A stretch of 64,000 bases of DNA from Azophilus sp965200465 (GCA_965200465.1 OZ241358.1:2480001-2544000); one strand, 5' to 3'. Positions 23,462-34,412 are shown, counted from the first letter of the stretch. Notes: a model not told the origin generated them from the letters alone. Made by a program: numbers and translations.

Positions 23462-23613
23462 TGGAATCTCCTTGGATCTTCATTCCGCGCACGTCGAAAA
23501 GCCCAAATCCCGAGCGGCGCCGACCCACAGGGCGAAACGCGGCCCAAGCGCCGCGCAACGGCGCCCGCGGCCCCGGCGGCCTAGCCGCTGGCAGCTCGAC
23601 TGCTTCAATGCGG

Positions 23614-23994
23614 CTACTTCAACTCAACCTGGGCGCCCGCTTCCTCGAGCTGCTTTTTGATGTCCTCGGCTTCTTCCTTGGAGGCACCTTCCTTGACCGG
23701 GGAGGGCGCGTTGTCCACCAAGCCCTTGGCCTCCTTCAAACCCAACCCGGTGATGGCCCGCACCACCTTGATCACGTTCACCTTCTTGTCCCCGATGGCG
23801 CTCAAAACGACGTTGAATTCGGTTTGCTCCTCGGCGGCGGCATCGCCGTCACCAACGGCGGCGACCGGCGCGGCCGCCACCGCCGCCGCCGCGGACACGC
23901 CGAACTTCTCCTCCATGGATTTAACAAGCTCCACCACCTCCATAACGCTCATGTCGGCGATGGCGTTCAAGATGTCGTCTTTGGACAGGGCCAT
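23614..23994 (-). CDS. rplL: 50S ribosomal protein L7/L12
   Basis: L7/L12 forms the flexible stalk that recruits GTPase factors. The N-terminal dimer domain (MALSKDDILNAIADMSV), the Ala-rich hinge near residues 36-50 and the C-terminal factor-binding domain (DKKVNVIKVVRAITGLGLKE) are clear. The 126 residues are slightly longer than in E. coli because of the hinge. It follows rplJ by 34 nt. Confidence 0.98.
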   Translation of the reverse strand: MALSKDDILNAIADMSVMEVVELVKSMEEKFGVSAAAAVAAAPVAAVGDGDAAAEEQTEFNVVLSAIGDKKVNVIKVVRAITGLGLKEAKGLVDNAPSPVKEGASKEEAEDIKKQLEEAGAQVELK

Positions 23995-24028
23995 AGCTAA
24001 GTCTCCCTAGAATTAAATCAATTGCGCT

Positions 24029-24574
24029 TCAAGGCTCTTGCGCTTTCCGCTCGTCGCCCTTGGCGTCACGCACGGCCGCCAAGGTCCGCACCAGCTTGGC
24101 TGGAACTTCGTTCAGGGTTCGGGCAAGTTTGGCGACGGGCGCCTGCATGACGGCCAGCAGCAGGCTCAACGCCTCGTCCCGCGTTGGCAGGGCGGCGACC
24201 CGCTCCAAGGCGCCGGCATCGAGCAAGGCGCCGCCAAGGGACAGCGCCTTGACCTCAAGCGCCTCGTGGTCTTCGGCGAAGTCCTTGAGCAGGCGCGCCG
24301 CCGAACTGGGCTCGTCCTGGGAAAGGGCGAGCAGGGTGGGGCCCGCCAAGGCGTCGTTCAAGCACTGCAACTCGCCGCCCTCAACCGCGCGGCGCACCAG
24401 GTTGTTGCGCACCACCCGCAGGTAAACGCCGCAGTTCCGCGCCTTGGCGCGCAGCTCGGTCATCTCCCCGGCGGTCAAGCCGCGGTAGTCCGCCAAGACG
24501 GCCGCATGGGCCTGCTGCGCCGCACGGCGCACCTCTGCAACAACCTGCTGCTTTTGTTCAAGCCGCATCGCCAC
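24029..24574 (-). CDS. rplJ: 50S ribosomal protein L10
   Basis: L10 anchors L7/L12 dimers to the ribosome. VLADYRGLTAGEMTELR and YLRVVRNNLVRRAVEG are family motifs in the N-terminal domain; the helical C-terminus, near residues 130-165, binds L12. Length 181 (165 in E. coli), with an extra charged tail. MAMRLEQ offers two starts two codons apart. In relatives L10 with L12 represses its own mRNA. Confidence 0.96.
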   Translation of the reverse strand: MAMRLEQKQQVVAEVRRAAQQAHAAVLADYRGLTAGEMTELRAKARNCGVYLRVVRNNLVRRAVEGGELQCLNDALAGPTLLALSQDEPSSAARLLKDFAEDHEALEVKALSLGGALLDAGALERVAALPTRDEALSLLLAVMQAPVAKLARTLNEVPAKLVRTLAAVRDAKGDERKAQEP

Positions 24575-24588
24575 TTTTCACTTGCCTC

Positions 24589-25284
24589 TCACAGCGCCAA
24601 CGAAGACTGATCGATGGCGAGACCCGGACCCATGGTGGTGGAAAGCGTGATCTTCTTGAGGTAAACGCCCTTGGCCGAGGCCGGACGGGCCTTCCTGAGA
24701 TCCGCCACCAAGGTTTCCACGTTCTCCTTGATCTGCTCGGCGGAGAAGCCCACCCGCCCGACGCTGCCGTGGACGATGCCGGCCCGGTCGGTGCGGAAGC
24801 GAACCTGCCCGGCCTTGGCGTTTTGCACCGCCGTCTCCACGTCGGCGGTGACGGTTCCCGTCTTCGGGTTCGGCATCAGCCCCCGCGGACCCAACAGCTT
24901 GCCGAGTTGGCCGACCACGCGCATGGCGTCCGGCGTGGCCACCACCACATCGAAGTTCAGTTCCCCGCCCTTGACCCGTTCCGCCAAGTCCTCAAGACCC
25001 ACCACGTCCGCGCCGGCGGCCTCCGCCTTGGCGGCCTTGTCTCCCTGGGCGAAAACCGCAACCCGCACCGACTTGCCGGTGCCGTGGGGCAAAGTGCTCG
25101 CGCCGCGCAGCGTCTGGTCGGACTTGCGCACGTCAACGCCGAGATTGACCGCCACCTCGAAGCTCTCCTTGAACTTGGCCGTGGCAAGCTCGGACAGGAG
25201 GTCCACAGCTTCGCCAATGGGGTAAAACTTGGCGGCATCGACTTGCTCCGCAACGGCCCGCCGGCGCTTGGTCGGTTTGGCCAT
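24589..25284 (-). CDS. rplA: 50S ribosomal protein L1
   Basis: L1 forms the stalk that moves E-site tRNA, and represses the L11 operon in E. coli. MAKPTKRRRAV starts the family N-terminus; LGPRGLMPNPKTGTVT is the signature. I use the ATG at 25284, giving 231 residues (234 in E. coli) and one base of spacing from rplK; the open frame runs a further seven codons upstream without conservation. Confidence 0.97.
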   Translation of the reverse strand: MAKPTKRRRAVAEQVDAAKFYPIGEAVDLLSELATAKFKESFEVAVNLGVDVRKSDQTLRGASTLPHGTGKSVRVAVFAQGDKAAKAEAAGADVVGLEDLAERVKGGELNFDVVVATPDAMRVVGQLGKLLGPRGLMPNPKTGTVTADVETAVQNAKAGQVRFRTDRAGIVHGSVGRVGFSAEQIKENVETLVADLRKARPASAKGVYLKKITLSTTMGPGLAIDQSSLAL

Positions 25285-25285
25285 G

Positions 25286-25717
25286 CTACAGACCCTCCAC
25301 CTCAATGCCGGCGCTGCGGGCGCTGCCGGCTATGGTGCGCACCGCCGCATCCAAGGTGGCGGCGGTCAAATCCGGGTCCTTCAGCTTGGCGATTTCCTCC
25401 AGCTGGGAGAGGGTGACCGTCCCCATCTTTTCGGTGTTGGGGGCGCCGCTGCCCTTGGGGATGCCGGCGGCCTTGCGCAGCAGCACGGACGCCGGCGGCG
25501 TCTTGGTGACGAAGCTGTAGGTGCGGTCCGCGTAAACGGTGATGACCACGGGTGTGGGCAGGCCCGGCTCCAGGCTCTGCGTCTGCGCATTGAACGCCTT
25601 GCAGAAGTCCATGATGTTGACGCCATGCTGCCCCAAGGCTGGGCCGACCGGCGGGCTGGGGTTGGCTTGCCCGGCCGGCACCTGCAGCTTGACGTAGGCC
25701 ATTTCCTTTTTCGCCAT
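25286..25717 (-). CDS. rplK: 50S ribosomal protein L11
   Basis: L11 sits at the base of the stalk and is needed for RelA activation. KLQVPAGQANPSPPVGPALGQ is the thiopeptide-binding N-terminal helix region with its prolines, and MNTDSLEAA-like DLTAATLDAAVRTIAGSARS ends the RNA-binding domain. Length 143 (142 in E. coli). It is 77 nt behind nusG. Confidence 0.98.
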   Translation of the reverse strand: MAKKEMAYVKLQVPAGQANPSPPVGPALGQHGVNIMDFCKAFNAQTQSLEPGLPTPVVITVYADRTYSFVTKTPPASVLLRKAAGIPKGSGAPNTEKMGTVTLSQLEEIAKLKDPDLTAATLDAAVRTIAGSARSAGIEVEGL

Positions 25718-25794
25718 TCGCTCAGTTCCTCAAGTGCGCAGCGCAGCGCGGCCGCCCGCCCGGCGGCTTGGGCGCATCGCCTCCGGTTGCGGCC

Positions 25795-26328
25795 TCACCC
25801 CTTTTCGACCTGGCCAAAGTCCAGCTCGACGGGGGTTGAACGCCCAAATATGGTCACCGCCACATGCAGGCGGCTCTTTTCGTAGTTCACTTCCTCAACG
25901 ACGCCGCTGAAGTCGTTGAAGGGGCCGTCTATGACGCGGACCAGCTCGCCCGGCTCGAAGATCGTCTTGGGCGCCGCCTTGTCCGTGCCCGCTTCGACGC
26001 GGGCCAGAATCTCCTCGGCTTCGCGGTTCGTCAGCGGCGCCGGATTGTCGGCGGTGCCGCCGATGAAGCCCATCACCCGGGGCGTCTGCTTGACCAGATG
26101 CCAGGTTTCCTGGGTTATCTCCATCTCCACCAACACATAGCCGGGAAAGAACTTGCGCTCGCTGCGCCGCTTCTGCCCGGCGCGCATTTCCACCACTTTC
26201 TCCGAGGGCACAAGAATTCTGCCGAAATGCTCCTTGAGCGCCGACAAATCGACTCGCTCCTGAAGCGTCCGGGCGACGTTGTTTTCAAAGCCCGAATAGG
26301 CATGCACGACGTACCAACTCTTGGCCAT
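25795..26328 (-). CDS. nusG: Transcription antitermination factor NusG
   Basis: NusG binds RNA polymerase and links it to Rho and the ribosome. The NGN domain (KSWYVVHAYSGFENNVARTL at the N-terminus) and the C-terminal KOW domain (FEPGELVRVIDGPFNDFSG) are intact. Length 177 (181 in E. coli). It starts 7 nt behind secE, as expected for a secE-nusG pair. Confidence 0.98.
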   Translation of the reverse strand: MAKSWYVVHAYSGFENNVARTLQERVDLSALKEHFGRILVPSEKVVEMRAGQKRRSERKFFPGYVLVEMEITQETWHLVKQTPRVMGFIGGTADNPAPLTNREAEEILARVEAGTDKAAPKTIFEPGELVRVIDGPFNDFSGVVEEVNYEKSRLHVAVTIFGRSTPVELDFGQVEKG

Positions 26329-26335
26329 GGCCGGG

Positions 26336-26707
26336 CTATCCGATCACCGCGGACACAAACCAGCTCAAAGCGGAATCCAGCAGCCAAAGAATGAAGGCGA
26401 ACACCAGCACCAGCACCAAGACGATCACCGTGGTTTGCAGGGTCTCGTCCCGGGTGGGCCAGACCACTCGCCGTATCTCCGCCCGGGACTCCTTCAGCAG
26501 CGCCCAGATCGCCGCGCCGCGCACGGTTTGCAGAGCCACGCCAACGGCGACGGCGGCGATGCCTATCAGGCCGAGCACCCGCATCAGCAGGGATTCGTCC
26601 TGGTAGTGCCAGTTGCCGTAAACGCCGAGGCCCAGCAAAGCCGCCGTGACCAGCCATTTCAGCCAGTCCAGCCCGCCGGCGGCGGTGACGTCCGTGTTCG
26701 TGCTCAA
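26336..26707 (-). CDS. secE: SecE, protein translocase subunit (TTG start)
   Basis: SecE stabilises SecY. Three hydrophobic segments are visible (near residues 12-30, 36-58 and 86-118), with the conserved amphipathic ESRAEIRRVVWPTRDETLQTT between the last two. The open frame extends into the tRNA-Trp gene, so the first ATG cannot be the start. The TTG at 26707 gives (M)STNTDVTAAGG, aligning with MSANTEAQGSG of E. coli, and 123 residues (127 in E. coli). I see only a weak ribosome-binding site. Confidence 0.92.
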   Translation of the reverse strand: MSTNTDVTAAGGLDWLKWLVTAALLGLGVYGNWHYQDESLLMRVLGLIGIAAVAVGVALQTVRGAAIWALLKESRAEIRRVVWPTRDETLQTTVIVLVLVLVFAFILWLLDSALSWFVSAVIG

Positions 26708-26761
26708 TTTCGCTTGCCCATCAGGTTGCTTGGCCGTTTTTTCCTTGCCCGCTGCACCGCT

Positions 26762-26837
<76 letters not shown>

Positions 26838-26884
26838 TTGCTGTGCGCGGACAATCACGGACAAGTCAGACTTCCCTTACGGCC

Positions 26885-28075
<1,191 letters not shown>

Positions 28076-28148
28076 CTTGCTCTCTCGCCGTTGCTCTTAA
28101 ATTGATTGGCGCCGCGGGCGTGGATGCCCCGCAATGCACCGGCCACTG

Positions 28149-28224
<76 letters not shown>

Positions 28225-28271
28225 CTGCTGATCTCCGTTCTTGGGTGAAGTTCGCCAAAACCGGCCTAAGC

Positions 28272-28345
28272 TGGAGCGGGTAGCGGGAATCGAACCCGCG
28301 TCATCAGCTTGGAAGGCTGAGGTTCTGCCTCTGAACTATACCCGC
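28272..28345 (-). tRNA. tRNA-Gly (anticodon UCC)
   Basis: Acceptor GCGGGTA pairs with TACCCGC; anticodon loop CTTCCAA; T-arm CGCGGGTTCGATTCCCGC; encoded CCA. 74 nt. Confidence 0.97.
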
Positions 28346-28406
28346 ATGATCGTTTTGCTTGCCTCTCCTTGGCTGGCGGCCGCCGCCCCTAAGCCCACCC
28401 AAGCGT

Positions 28407-28491
28407 TGGTGGTGGGGGAAGGATTCGAACCTTCGAAGGCTAAGCCGTCAGATTTACAGTCTGATCCCTTTGACCGCTCGGGAACCCCACC
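28407..28491 (-). tRNA. tRNA-Tyr (anticodon GUA)
   Basis: Class II tRNA of 85 nt with a long variable arm. Acceptor GGTGGGG pairs with CCCCACC; anticodon loop CTGTAAA; T-arm GAAGGTTCGAATCCTTC; encoded CCA. Confidence 0.97.
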
Positions 28492-28608
28492 TTAATTGCT
28501 TGATTGCTTCGCGCCGGTTTTTGTTTCCGCACTGGCCCCCAGGGCACTGACCAGCCCGCCAAAGCACCCCGAAAATGATTTCGCCCTTAAGCCGCCCAGA
28601 ATGCACCC

Positions 28609-28684
28609 TGGTGCCGCCACAAGGAATTGAACCCTGGACCTTCTCATTACAAGTGAGCTGCTCTACCTGCTGAGCTATGGCGGC
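28609..28684 (-). tRNA. tRNA-Thr (anticodon UGU)
   Basis: Acceptor GCCGCCA pairs with TGGCGGC; anticodon loop CTTGTAA; T-arm CCAGGGTTCAATTCCTTG; encoded CCA. It is the first gene of the tRNA-tuf cluster. Confidence 0.97.
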
Positions 28685-28702
28685 GGAAAAAATGGGTGCG
28701 AG

Positions 28703-28731
28703 ATTATACGGAAGCGAATTGCGCAGCGCAA
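28703..28731 (-). promoter_or_regulatory. Promoter of the tRNA-tuf cluster
   Basis: On the minus strand TTGCGC and a perfect TATAAT are separated by 17 nt, and the region after the -10 is G/C-rich (CTCGCACCC), as in stringently controlled promoters. Transcription would start about 12 nt ahead of tRNA-Thr(UGU). Confidence 0.8.
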
Positions 28732-28796
28732 CGACTATTTTCAGCAAATTTTTCGCGCCAGCCCAAGGCGAATTCCCCGCCAAGGCCCGGAACTCC

Positions 28797-28827
28797 AAAA
28801 GCCGGGCGGGGGCCGTCGGCCCCCGCC
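28797..28827 (-). terminator. Terminator behind the TonB-dependent receptor gene
   Basis: A perfect 10-bp stem (GGCGGGGGCC with GGCCCCCGCC, 3-nt loop) is followed on the minus strand by GGC and TTTT. It lies 42 nt beyond the receptor stop and ahead of the tRNA promoter, so it would insulate the two units. Confidence 0.65.
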
Positions 28828-28868
28828 TCGAGTTCGGCGCCGCCGCCAGCGGCGGCGGGCTGCACCGG

Positions 28869-31811
28869 CTAGAACCTCAGCCCGCCGGCGATGAACCAGT
28901 AGCGGCCCAAGGCGTCGTACATGCCGGGGAAGGTGTTGCCGTTGCCGTTGATGGACGGCCCGGCGCCGTTGCCGCCGATGGGCGGCGCCTTGTCGAACAG
29001 GTTGTTGATGCCGGCGCGAATCTGCACGGACTCCCGGACGTCCCAAATCGCCGCCAAGTCGATGTAGGAGATGGCCTTCAGGTCCAGGTTCTCGTTGAGG
29101 TCCTTCACCTTGCTGGTGTAGCGCCACATGAGGGTTGCCGCCAGGTCCCAAGGCGTGGTCCAGACCAGCCGCAGCTTGTTGCGCAGGTCAGGCGTGGGGT
29201 AGCCGCAGACTCCCCCCCCCCAATTGCCGGCGCATTCATCCTTGGGAGCGCCCGCCAGTTCCTGCTGGTCCCACTTGGTGATGTAGGAAAGGACGTTGCT
29301 GACGTTCAGAGCGCCCATGTCCCCCAGCGCAACGGCGTATTCCGCCACCATGTCCCAGCCGACCACCTTCTCGATGGCCAGGTTGTCCTGGGTCGCCACG
29401 ATGTGGCCGCTGCTGTTGACGTTGGAGCCGATCCAGAGGTCTCCGGGAGCGCCGCGCCTGACCGACTCGCACTGGGTCGAGTTGCCGTCCAGGCATTGGT
29501 TCAGGATGAACTCCGGGCTCAGATTGCTGATGCCCTCCGTGATCTCGATGTTGAAGTAGTCCAGGGTCAGGGTCAACCCGTCGATGATGGTGGGCGTCAG
29601 CACCACGCCGAAGGACCAAGTGTCCGACTCCTCCGGCCGCAAGTCCGGGTTGCCGCCTTGCAGGTAGTTGTACTGGCCGGCCGGGGAGTCGGCGACGTTC
29701 CCGAACTGCTCGGCGGTGACGCCGCTGCGGGCGCATTCCTCAAAGGTGCGCCCGAAGGCGGTCATGCCGTTGGTGACCGGCCCGCTGCAGGGATCGCCGG
29801 TCATGTCGAACAGGTTGAAGCCTCGGGGCAGGAACAGCTCCCGAACGTTGGCGCCGCGGATGGCCCGCTGAAAGCTGCCGCGCACCTTGACGTCCTGATT
29901 GATGGCCCAGCCGGTGCGGATGCCAAAGGTCTCCGTATTGACTCCGTAGCTGTAGTCGGAGTAGCGGAAGGCCAGGTCCAGGGTGAGCTCCTCGGCGAAC
30001 GGCCGGCCCTCGACTAGGGGGATGCTCGCCTCCATGAACAGCTCGAACACGTCATAGCCGCCGCTCACCGGCTCGGTGGCGCCGCCCTGCCCGGCGCCTT
30101 CGCCGCTGCGGAAGCCCTCGTCCGGGTTGAAGTCCAGGTTTTCCTCCCGGTACTCCGCGCCGAGCACCACGGCGACGCCGGTGTCCGCCATCGGCAGCCG
30201 AACGCCGTAGTCCCCAAGGTCCCCGGCTATGTAGCCGGAGGCGACCAGTTGGTCCGTGTTGCCCCGGGCGAACAAGGGCAGGACGATGTAGTCCAGCGCT
30301 TCCTGAGTGACGCCGCCCTCTTGGAAAATGTTCCAAGGCACGCAATTCGGGTCGGAGCCATCGACCACCGAACGGCAAACGATCTCGCCGCTGGTGGGGT
30401 GGCGCACGGCGTCCAGGGCGCGGCGAATCTTAGTGGTGCCCAGATCGTTCAGATAGGTGTTCTCCATGCTGACCTCGGCGTAGAGCACGGAGGCGTCGTA
30501 ACGCCAGTTGTCGTTGAGGTCCCCGCGCACTCCGAAGACGCCGCGGAAGGTGGTGTGGCGCAGGTCCTGCTGGCGGTTGCCGCCCTCAACGTTGCGCCGG
30601 CCGATGTAGAACGGGTCTCTAACGTCATCCCTGGTCAACCCCACGGCGCCGCAAACCGTCTCGAACTGCTGGTCGGACATCAGCGGATTGCCGCAGCTCA
30701 AGGAGTCGGTCACGAAGAAGGCGCCGGAGGGAGCGATCTGGGAAACGCTGCGGTCGTCCATGAACATGAGTTCCATGTACGCCTCCACCCTGTCGCTGAC
30801 GGCGTAGCGGCTGAAGGCCCCGTAGGTCCACTGTTCATCGGGCCGCTGATAGTAGTTGAGGGGGCCGTAGTTGAAGGTCTCCCCTTGGCGCGGCACGAAC
30901 TCGCTGCCGGAAACGATGTAGTCAACGAAGGGGACGCCAAAGTTGGTGAAGCGGCCTTGGGGAATGGTGGATGAGCCGAAGCAGAAGGTGGCGTCGTTGC
31001 TCAGGGCGCAGGAACTGTAATCCCTGGCGGCCTGCAGCACTGGCTTGATGTCCCTATAGGTGGCGTAGGCGGTGGCGTTGCCGCGCCCGTCGCCGAAGTT
31101 GCCGCCGACGATCATGGAGATGTAGGAGGCGTCCCCGTCGGACACGCCGCCGTCCGCCGCCGGATAGCCGGCGTCCTCCACGATGCCTTGCCACCTGCTG
31201 GAGTCGTTGTTGTGGTTGTACTGGCTGAACTGGTAGTCCAGCTGCAGGCCCTCGAAGTCGTCCTTCATGATGAAGTTGACCACCCCGGCCACGGCGTCCG
31301 AACCATAGGTGGCCGAGGCGCCGCCGGTCAGCACCTCCACCCGCTCGATCAAGGAGCCCGGAATCTGGTTGATGTCCGCGCCTATGCCCCCTTGCAGAGG
31401 CGAACCCGCCGGCAAGCGGCTGCCGTTGACCAGCACCAGGGTGCGCTCCGCCCCCAAATTGCGCAGGTTGATGGTGGCGGTGCCGGTGGCGCCGTTGGAC
31501 TGCCCGGTGTTCTGGTCGGACCAAATCTGCGGCAGGGTGCGCACCAAGTCTTCCGGGCGCACGGTGCCTTGGTAGAGGAACTCGTCGGCGTCCACCTGGG
31601 TGACCGGGCTGGAGCTGACGAGGTTGGCGCGCACGATGCGCGAGCCGGTGACCACCACTTCCTCAATGGACGCGGTTTCCATGGCCCGCTCGACCTCCGT
31701 GGAGGCGTCGGCCTCCTGGGCGCGGACCGCCGAAGGCAGCGCCAGCGCCGCCGCTAGAGCCGCCAAGGCGGCCAAGCCCAGCCTTGGGCAGGTGTGGGTG
31801 AGTTTCAACAT
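28869..31811 (-). CDS. TonB-dependent outer-membrane receptor
   Basis: 980-residue receptor that takes up a substrate across the outer membrane using TonB energy. A signal peptide (hydrophobic run near residues 11-27, cleavage after VRA about residue 31) is followed by a TonB-box-like EEVVVTGSRI near residue 50. The plug domain has NLGAERTLVLVNGSRLP, IERVEVLTGGASATYGSDA and GVVNFIMK. The C-terminal part is a 22-strand-type barrel ending in GLRF, the terminal Phe used by the BAM machinery. No substrate can be read from the sequence. Neighbouring DUF5916 and amidohydrolase genes suggest an organic compound or peptide; this is inference. Confidence 0.93.
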   Translation of the reverse strand: MLKLTHTCPRLGLAALAALAAALALPSAVRAQEADASTEVERAMETASIEEVVVTGSRIVRANLVSSSPVTQVDADEFLYQGTVRPEDLVRTLPQIWSDQNTGQSNGATGTATINLRNLGAERTLVLVNGSRLPAGSPLQGGIGADINQIPGSLIERVEVLTGGASATYGSDAVAGVVNFIMKDDFEGLQLDYQFSQYNHNNDSSRWQGIVEDAGYPAADGGVSDGDASYISMIVGGNFGDGRGNATAYATYRDIKPVLQAARDYSSCALSNDATFCFGSSTIPQGRFTNFGVPFVDYIVSGSEFVPRQGETFNYGPLNYYQRPDEQWTYGAFSRYAVSDRVEAYMELMFMDDRSVSQIAPSGAFFVTDSLSCGNPLMSDQQFETVCGAVGLTRDDVRDPFYIGRRNVEGGNRQQDLRHTTFRGVFGVRGDLNDNWRYDASVLYAEVSMENTYLNDLGTTKIRRALDAVRHPTSGEIVCRSVVDGSDPNCVPWNIFQEGGVTQEALDYIVLPLFARGNTDQLVASGYIAGDLGDYGVRLPMADTGVAVVLGAEYREENLDFNPDEGFRSGEGAGQGGATEPVSGGYDVFELFMEASIPLVEGRPFAEELTLDLAFRYSDYSYGVNTETFGIRTGWAINQDVKVRGSFQRAIRGANVRELFLPRGFNLFDMTGDPCSGPVTNGMTAFGRTFEECARSGVTAEQFGNVADSPAGQYNYLQGGNPDLRPEESDTWSFGVVLTPTIIDGLTLTLDYFNIEITEGISNLSPEFILNQCLDGNSTQCESVRRGAPGDLWIGSNVNSSGHIVATQDNLAIEKVVGWDMVAEYAVALGDMGALNVSNVLSYITKWDQQELAGAPKDECAGNWGGGVCGYPTPDLRNKLRLVWTTPWDLAATLMWRYTSKVKDLNENLDLKAISYIDLAAIWDVRESVQIRAGINNLFDKAPPIGGNGAGPSINGNGNTFPGMYDALGRYWFIAGGLRF

Positions 31812-32031
31812 CTCAAGAACCCCTTCGTTGTGAATTGCGTGATTTCATGGAGGCGCAAAGCCGCCCGGCGGCGTATGCGGAAGCCGTTGCCGCGGTTTCG
31901 GGTTAGGTCTCTCCATGCTCCTCCACGCCGACGGTCAGGGCCGCTCCCCATAACTTAGGACAGGGCCTGCCTAGAGCCGGCGGCCGAAGGATAACAGATA
32001 ACGCCGCCGCAAGGGTATGGGTTTTATTGCC

Positions 32032-34347
32032 TCAGAACCTGAAGGTGTGGCTGATCTTGAAGGTCAAGTCGGTGGCGGCGGTGTTGAAGCGGCGGTTTTC
32101 GTTGAAGTCCTCCGCGCCGTAGTTGAACACCAGCACCATTTCGCGGCCCGCTTCCGGCAGCCAGCGCAGTGTGCTGTTCCAGCCCAGGGTGTTGGACACG
32201 TTGTCGTACTGGGCGAAGTTCTCCCAGGACCAAGTGGAGGAGAAGGCGACGTCCGCCCGGAGACGGAACAGCCGCGTGACGAACTTCCCCTGCGGCAGGT
32301 CCACATGGTTGACCTCCGCATCCAGCCCGAGCTCATAGCGGGGCGTCGGCCGCCAACTGGAGGACAGCTCCCAGGTCAGGATGTTCCCGCCGTAGAACTT
32401 GCCGCCGTAGAGGCCCAAGCTGCCGGACAGGCGGCGCTGCCCTCCGCCTTCCAGATAAAGGCCGATGTCGTCGTTGTCGTAGGTCCCTGGCGGCACGACG
32501 ACGTTCTCGTGTATCTCAAAGGGCTCGGCGACGTTCTCCTTGGCCTGAATGGTGCTCAAGTCGAAGCGGTCCCCGGCGTGGTTCTCCAACTCCAGCAGGC
32601 GGAAGGTGAGGCTTTGCGACTGCAGGCCGCCGGTCAGCCGCTCGAAGCGCTGCGCGTCCAAGCCGGCGTATATCGAGCGGATGAAGCGGTTGCTTGGCCG
32701 GTGCCGGAAGCCGAGTTCCAGCGAGTAGTTGCGCACCCCCGCCCGGTCAACGAAGCCGAGGGCGGGGTTGAAGTTCTCCTCCAGCACCTTGTAGCCCAGG
32801 GCGCCCCGCCAAAACTCCGTGCTGACCAGGTCCAGGCTAAGGCCGTAGGCGGCCTCCTTGCCGGCAAGCCCTGCGGTGCTCGACTGCTGATACCAGGCCG
32901 CGCCCTCCAGCGTTCGGCCATTGGGCAGGCGGGTGTTCAGGTAGCGGAAATCGGCCCCCACCAAGGTGTTGTTCAAGTTGGCGGTGGGATGCCCATTGGT
33001 CAGGATGACGCCCAGGGAGGACTCCCGCAGAACCTTCATGGCCGCCCGCCCGACGAAGAGATGGCTGGGGTCAACGGCGCCGAACCGGTCTTGGCGGACG
33101 TTCAGGACGCCGAAGTCCCAGCGGCCGATGCGCCCCGTCAGCTTGCCGCCGTAGTTGATGCCCACCTCCTCGCCGCTCTCGCTCAAGCCCACTTTGCGGG
33201 AGAAGAAAGGCCGCCCGTTCTCCCGATCCACGCGGTCAAAGGTGCTGGGGTCATCGAATTCGTCAACGCCGCCGATGCGCCCGAACTCAAAGATATCGAC
33301 GTCGTGCAGGAAGAAGTCCCGCCGCTCCGGGAAAAACAGCCCAAAGCGGGTCAGGTTGACCTGCACCTCGTCAACGGCGGTGCCGGAGAAGTCCGTGTTG
33401 ACGGTGACGGCCGCGGTGATGGCGGGGGAGATGCGGTAGAAGGCGTCCAAGGAGGGCTCGAAGTCATCGGCGCTGTCGTTCCGCAAAAGGTCCCGGCGGC
33501 GGCCGAGCGACAGGCCGGGCACGACGTCCAGCCCGAACCCCTGGCTGATGCCTTGCAAGCCCGCCGCATGGCCGAAACTGCTGGGGTCCTGCGAGCGGTT
33601 GCGGGACATCCAGCCCATCGTCTCCTGCCGGCGTGTTGCGTAGCGGGCGAAGTTGACGCCCCAGACGTCGTTTTCCGGGTCGAAGGACAGCGTCTTGAAG
33701 GGAATGCGCAGCTCCGCCGTCCAGCCCTGCTCGTCAATGCGCGCATGGCCCTGCCAGATGCCGGTCCAATCCCAATTTTGGTCCGTGGTGTTCTGGAACA
33801 GCCCGTCGTCGCGCACCCCAAAGGCGTTCAGCTCGAATATGTAGCCGCCGCGCCCCTTGTTGAATGGGTCCAGCATCAGCGCGAAGCGGTCGTCGTCCAG
33901 TGGGGCGCCCTGCTTCATGATGAAGGCGTTGATGTCTTCGGGGCGGTCCTCAAACATCCGGGCGGCGACGTACAGCGCATGGTCGTCATAGCCTATGTGG
34001 ATGCGGGTGTTCTTGGAAGGCGGGCTGTATTCGTCGGGGTCCACCTCGTGCAGGTCCACCAGCACGGAGGCCGCCCGCCAAGCCGGGTCGTCCAGCTTGC
34101 CGTCCAGCACCGGCGGGACGGGCAGCCGATTGATGCGGAACTCCTTGTCGGCCGGCCCTCCGCCCCGGTGATAGCGCATCGTGGTGACCGGGGTTGGGCG
34201 CTCCGGCCCAAGCTCGAGTCGCCCATCCTCCGCTGCGTCCGAGATGTTGGGCGCCCAAAGCAAGCCCAGGAACGCCAGGGCGGCCGAGACGCCTACCCGT
34301 TCATTGCGTCGAGCCGCTTGCCCCACAACGAAACTTCCTGTACACAA
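32032..34347 (-). CDS. DUF5916 outer-membrane protein with CBM9-like domain
   Basis: 771 residues. The N-terminus has a hydrophobic segment near residues 19-37 (secretion signal). A CBM9-like domain follows: PPVLDGKLDDPAWRAA, then GYDDHALYVAARMFEDRP and WTAELRIPFKTL are typical. The remaining ~500 residues are rich in alternating hydrophobic strands and end in Phe (SHTFRF), consistent with a beta-barrel. Proteins of this architecture are common in Gammaproteobacteria and Bacteroidetes and their role is unproven. It lies 220 nt upstream of the receptor gene on the same strand; an AT-rich palindrome precedes it. Confidence 0.85.
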   Translation of the reverse strand: MCTGSFVVGQAARRNERVGVSAALAFLGLLWAPNISDAAEDGRLELGPERPTPVTTMRYHRGGGPADKEFRINRLPVPPVLDGKLDDPAWRAASVLVDLHEVDPDEYSPPSKNTRIHIGYDDHALYVAARMFEDRPEDINAFIMKQGAPLDDDRFALMLDPFNKGRGGYIFELNAFGVRDDGLFQNTTDQNWDWTGIWQGHARIDEQGWTAELRIPFKTLSFDPENDVWGVNFARYATRRQETMGWMSRNRSQDPSSFGHAAGLQGISQGFGLDVVPGLSLGRRRDLLRNDSADDFEPSLDAFYRISPAITAAVTVNTDFSGTAVDEVQVNLTRFGLFFPERRDFFLHDVDIFEFGRIGGVDEFDDPSTFDRVDRENGRPFFSRKVGLSESGEEVGINYGGKLTGRIGRWDFGVLNVRQDRFGAVDPSHLFVGRAAMKVLRESSLGVILTNGHPTANLNNTLVGADFRYLNTRLPNGRTLEGAAWYQQSSTAGLAGKEAAYGLSLDLVSTEFWRGALGYKVLEENFNPALGFVDRAGVRNYSLELGFRHRPSNRFIRSIYAGLDAQRFERLTGGLQSQSLTFRLLELENHAGDRFDLSTIQAKENVAEPFEIHENVVVPPGTYDNDDIGLYLEGGGQRRLSGSLGLYGGKFYGGNILTWELSSSWRPTPRYELGLDAEVNHVDLPQGKFVTRLFRLRADVAFSSTWSWENFAQYDNVSNTLGWNSTLRWLPEAGREMVLVFNYGAEDFNENRRFNTAATDLTFKISHTFRF

Positions 34348-34412
34348 ACCCCAAATCCAAACCCGCGCCCTTCCGCCTTTTCAAGGCCCGCCCGGTCCAA
34401 GGGGCGCAGGCA

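Noticed and set aside
23462..23613. Attenuator between rplL and rpoB
   Set aside because: The gap is rich in possible G+C stems but has no T-run or clear single hairpin; position alone suggests control as in enterobacteria.
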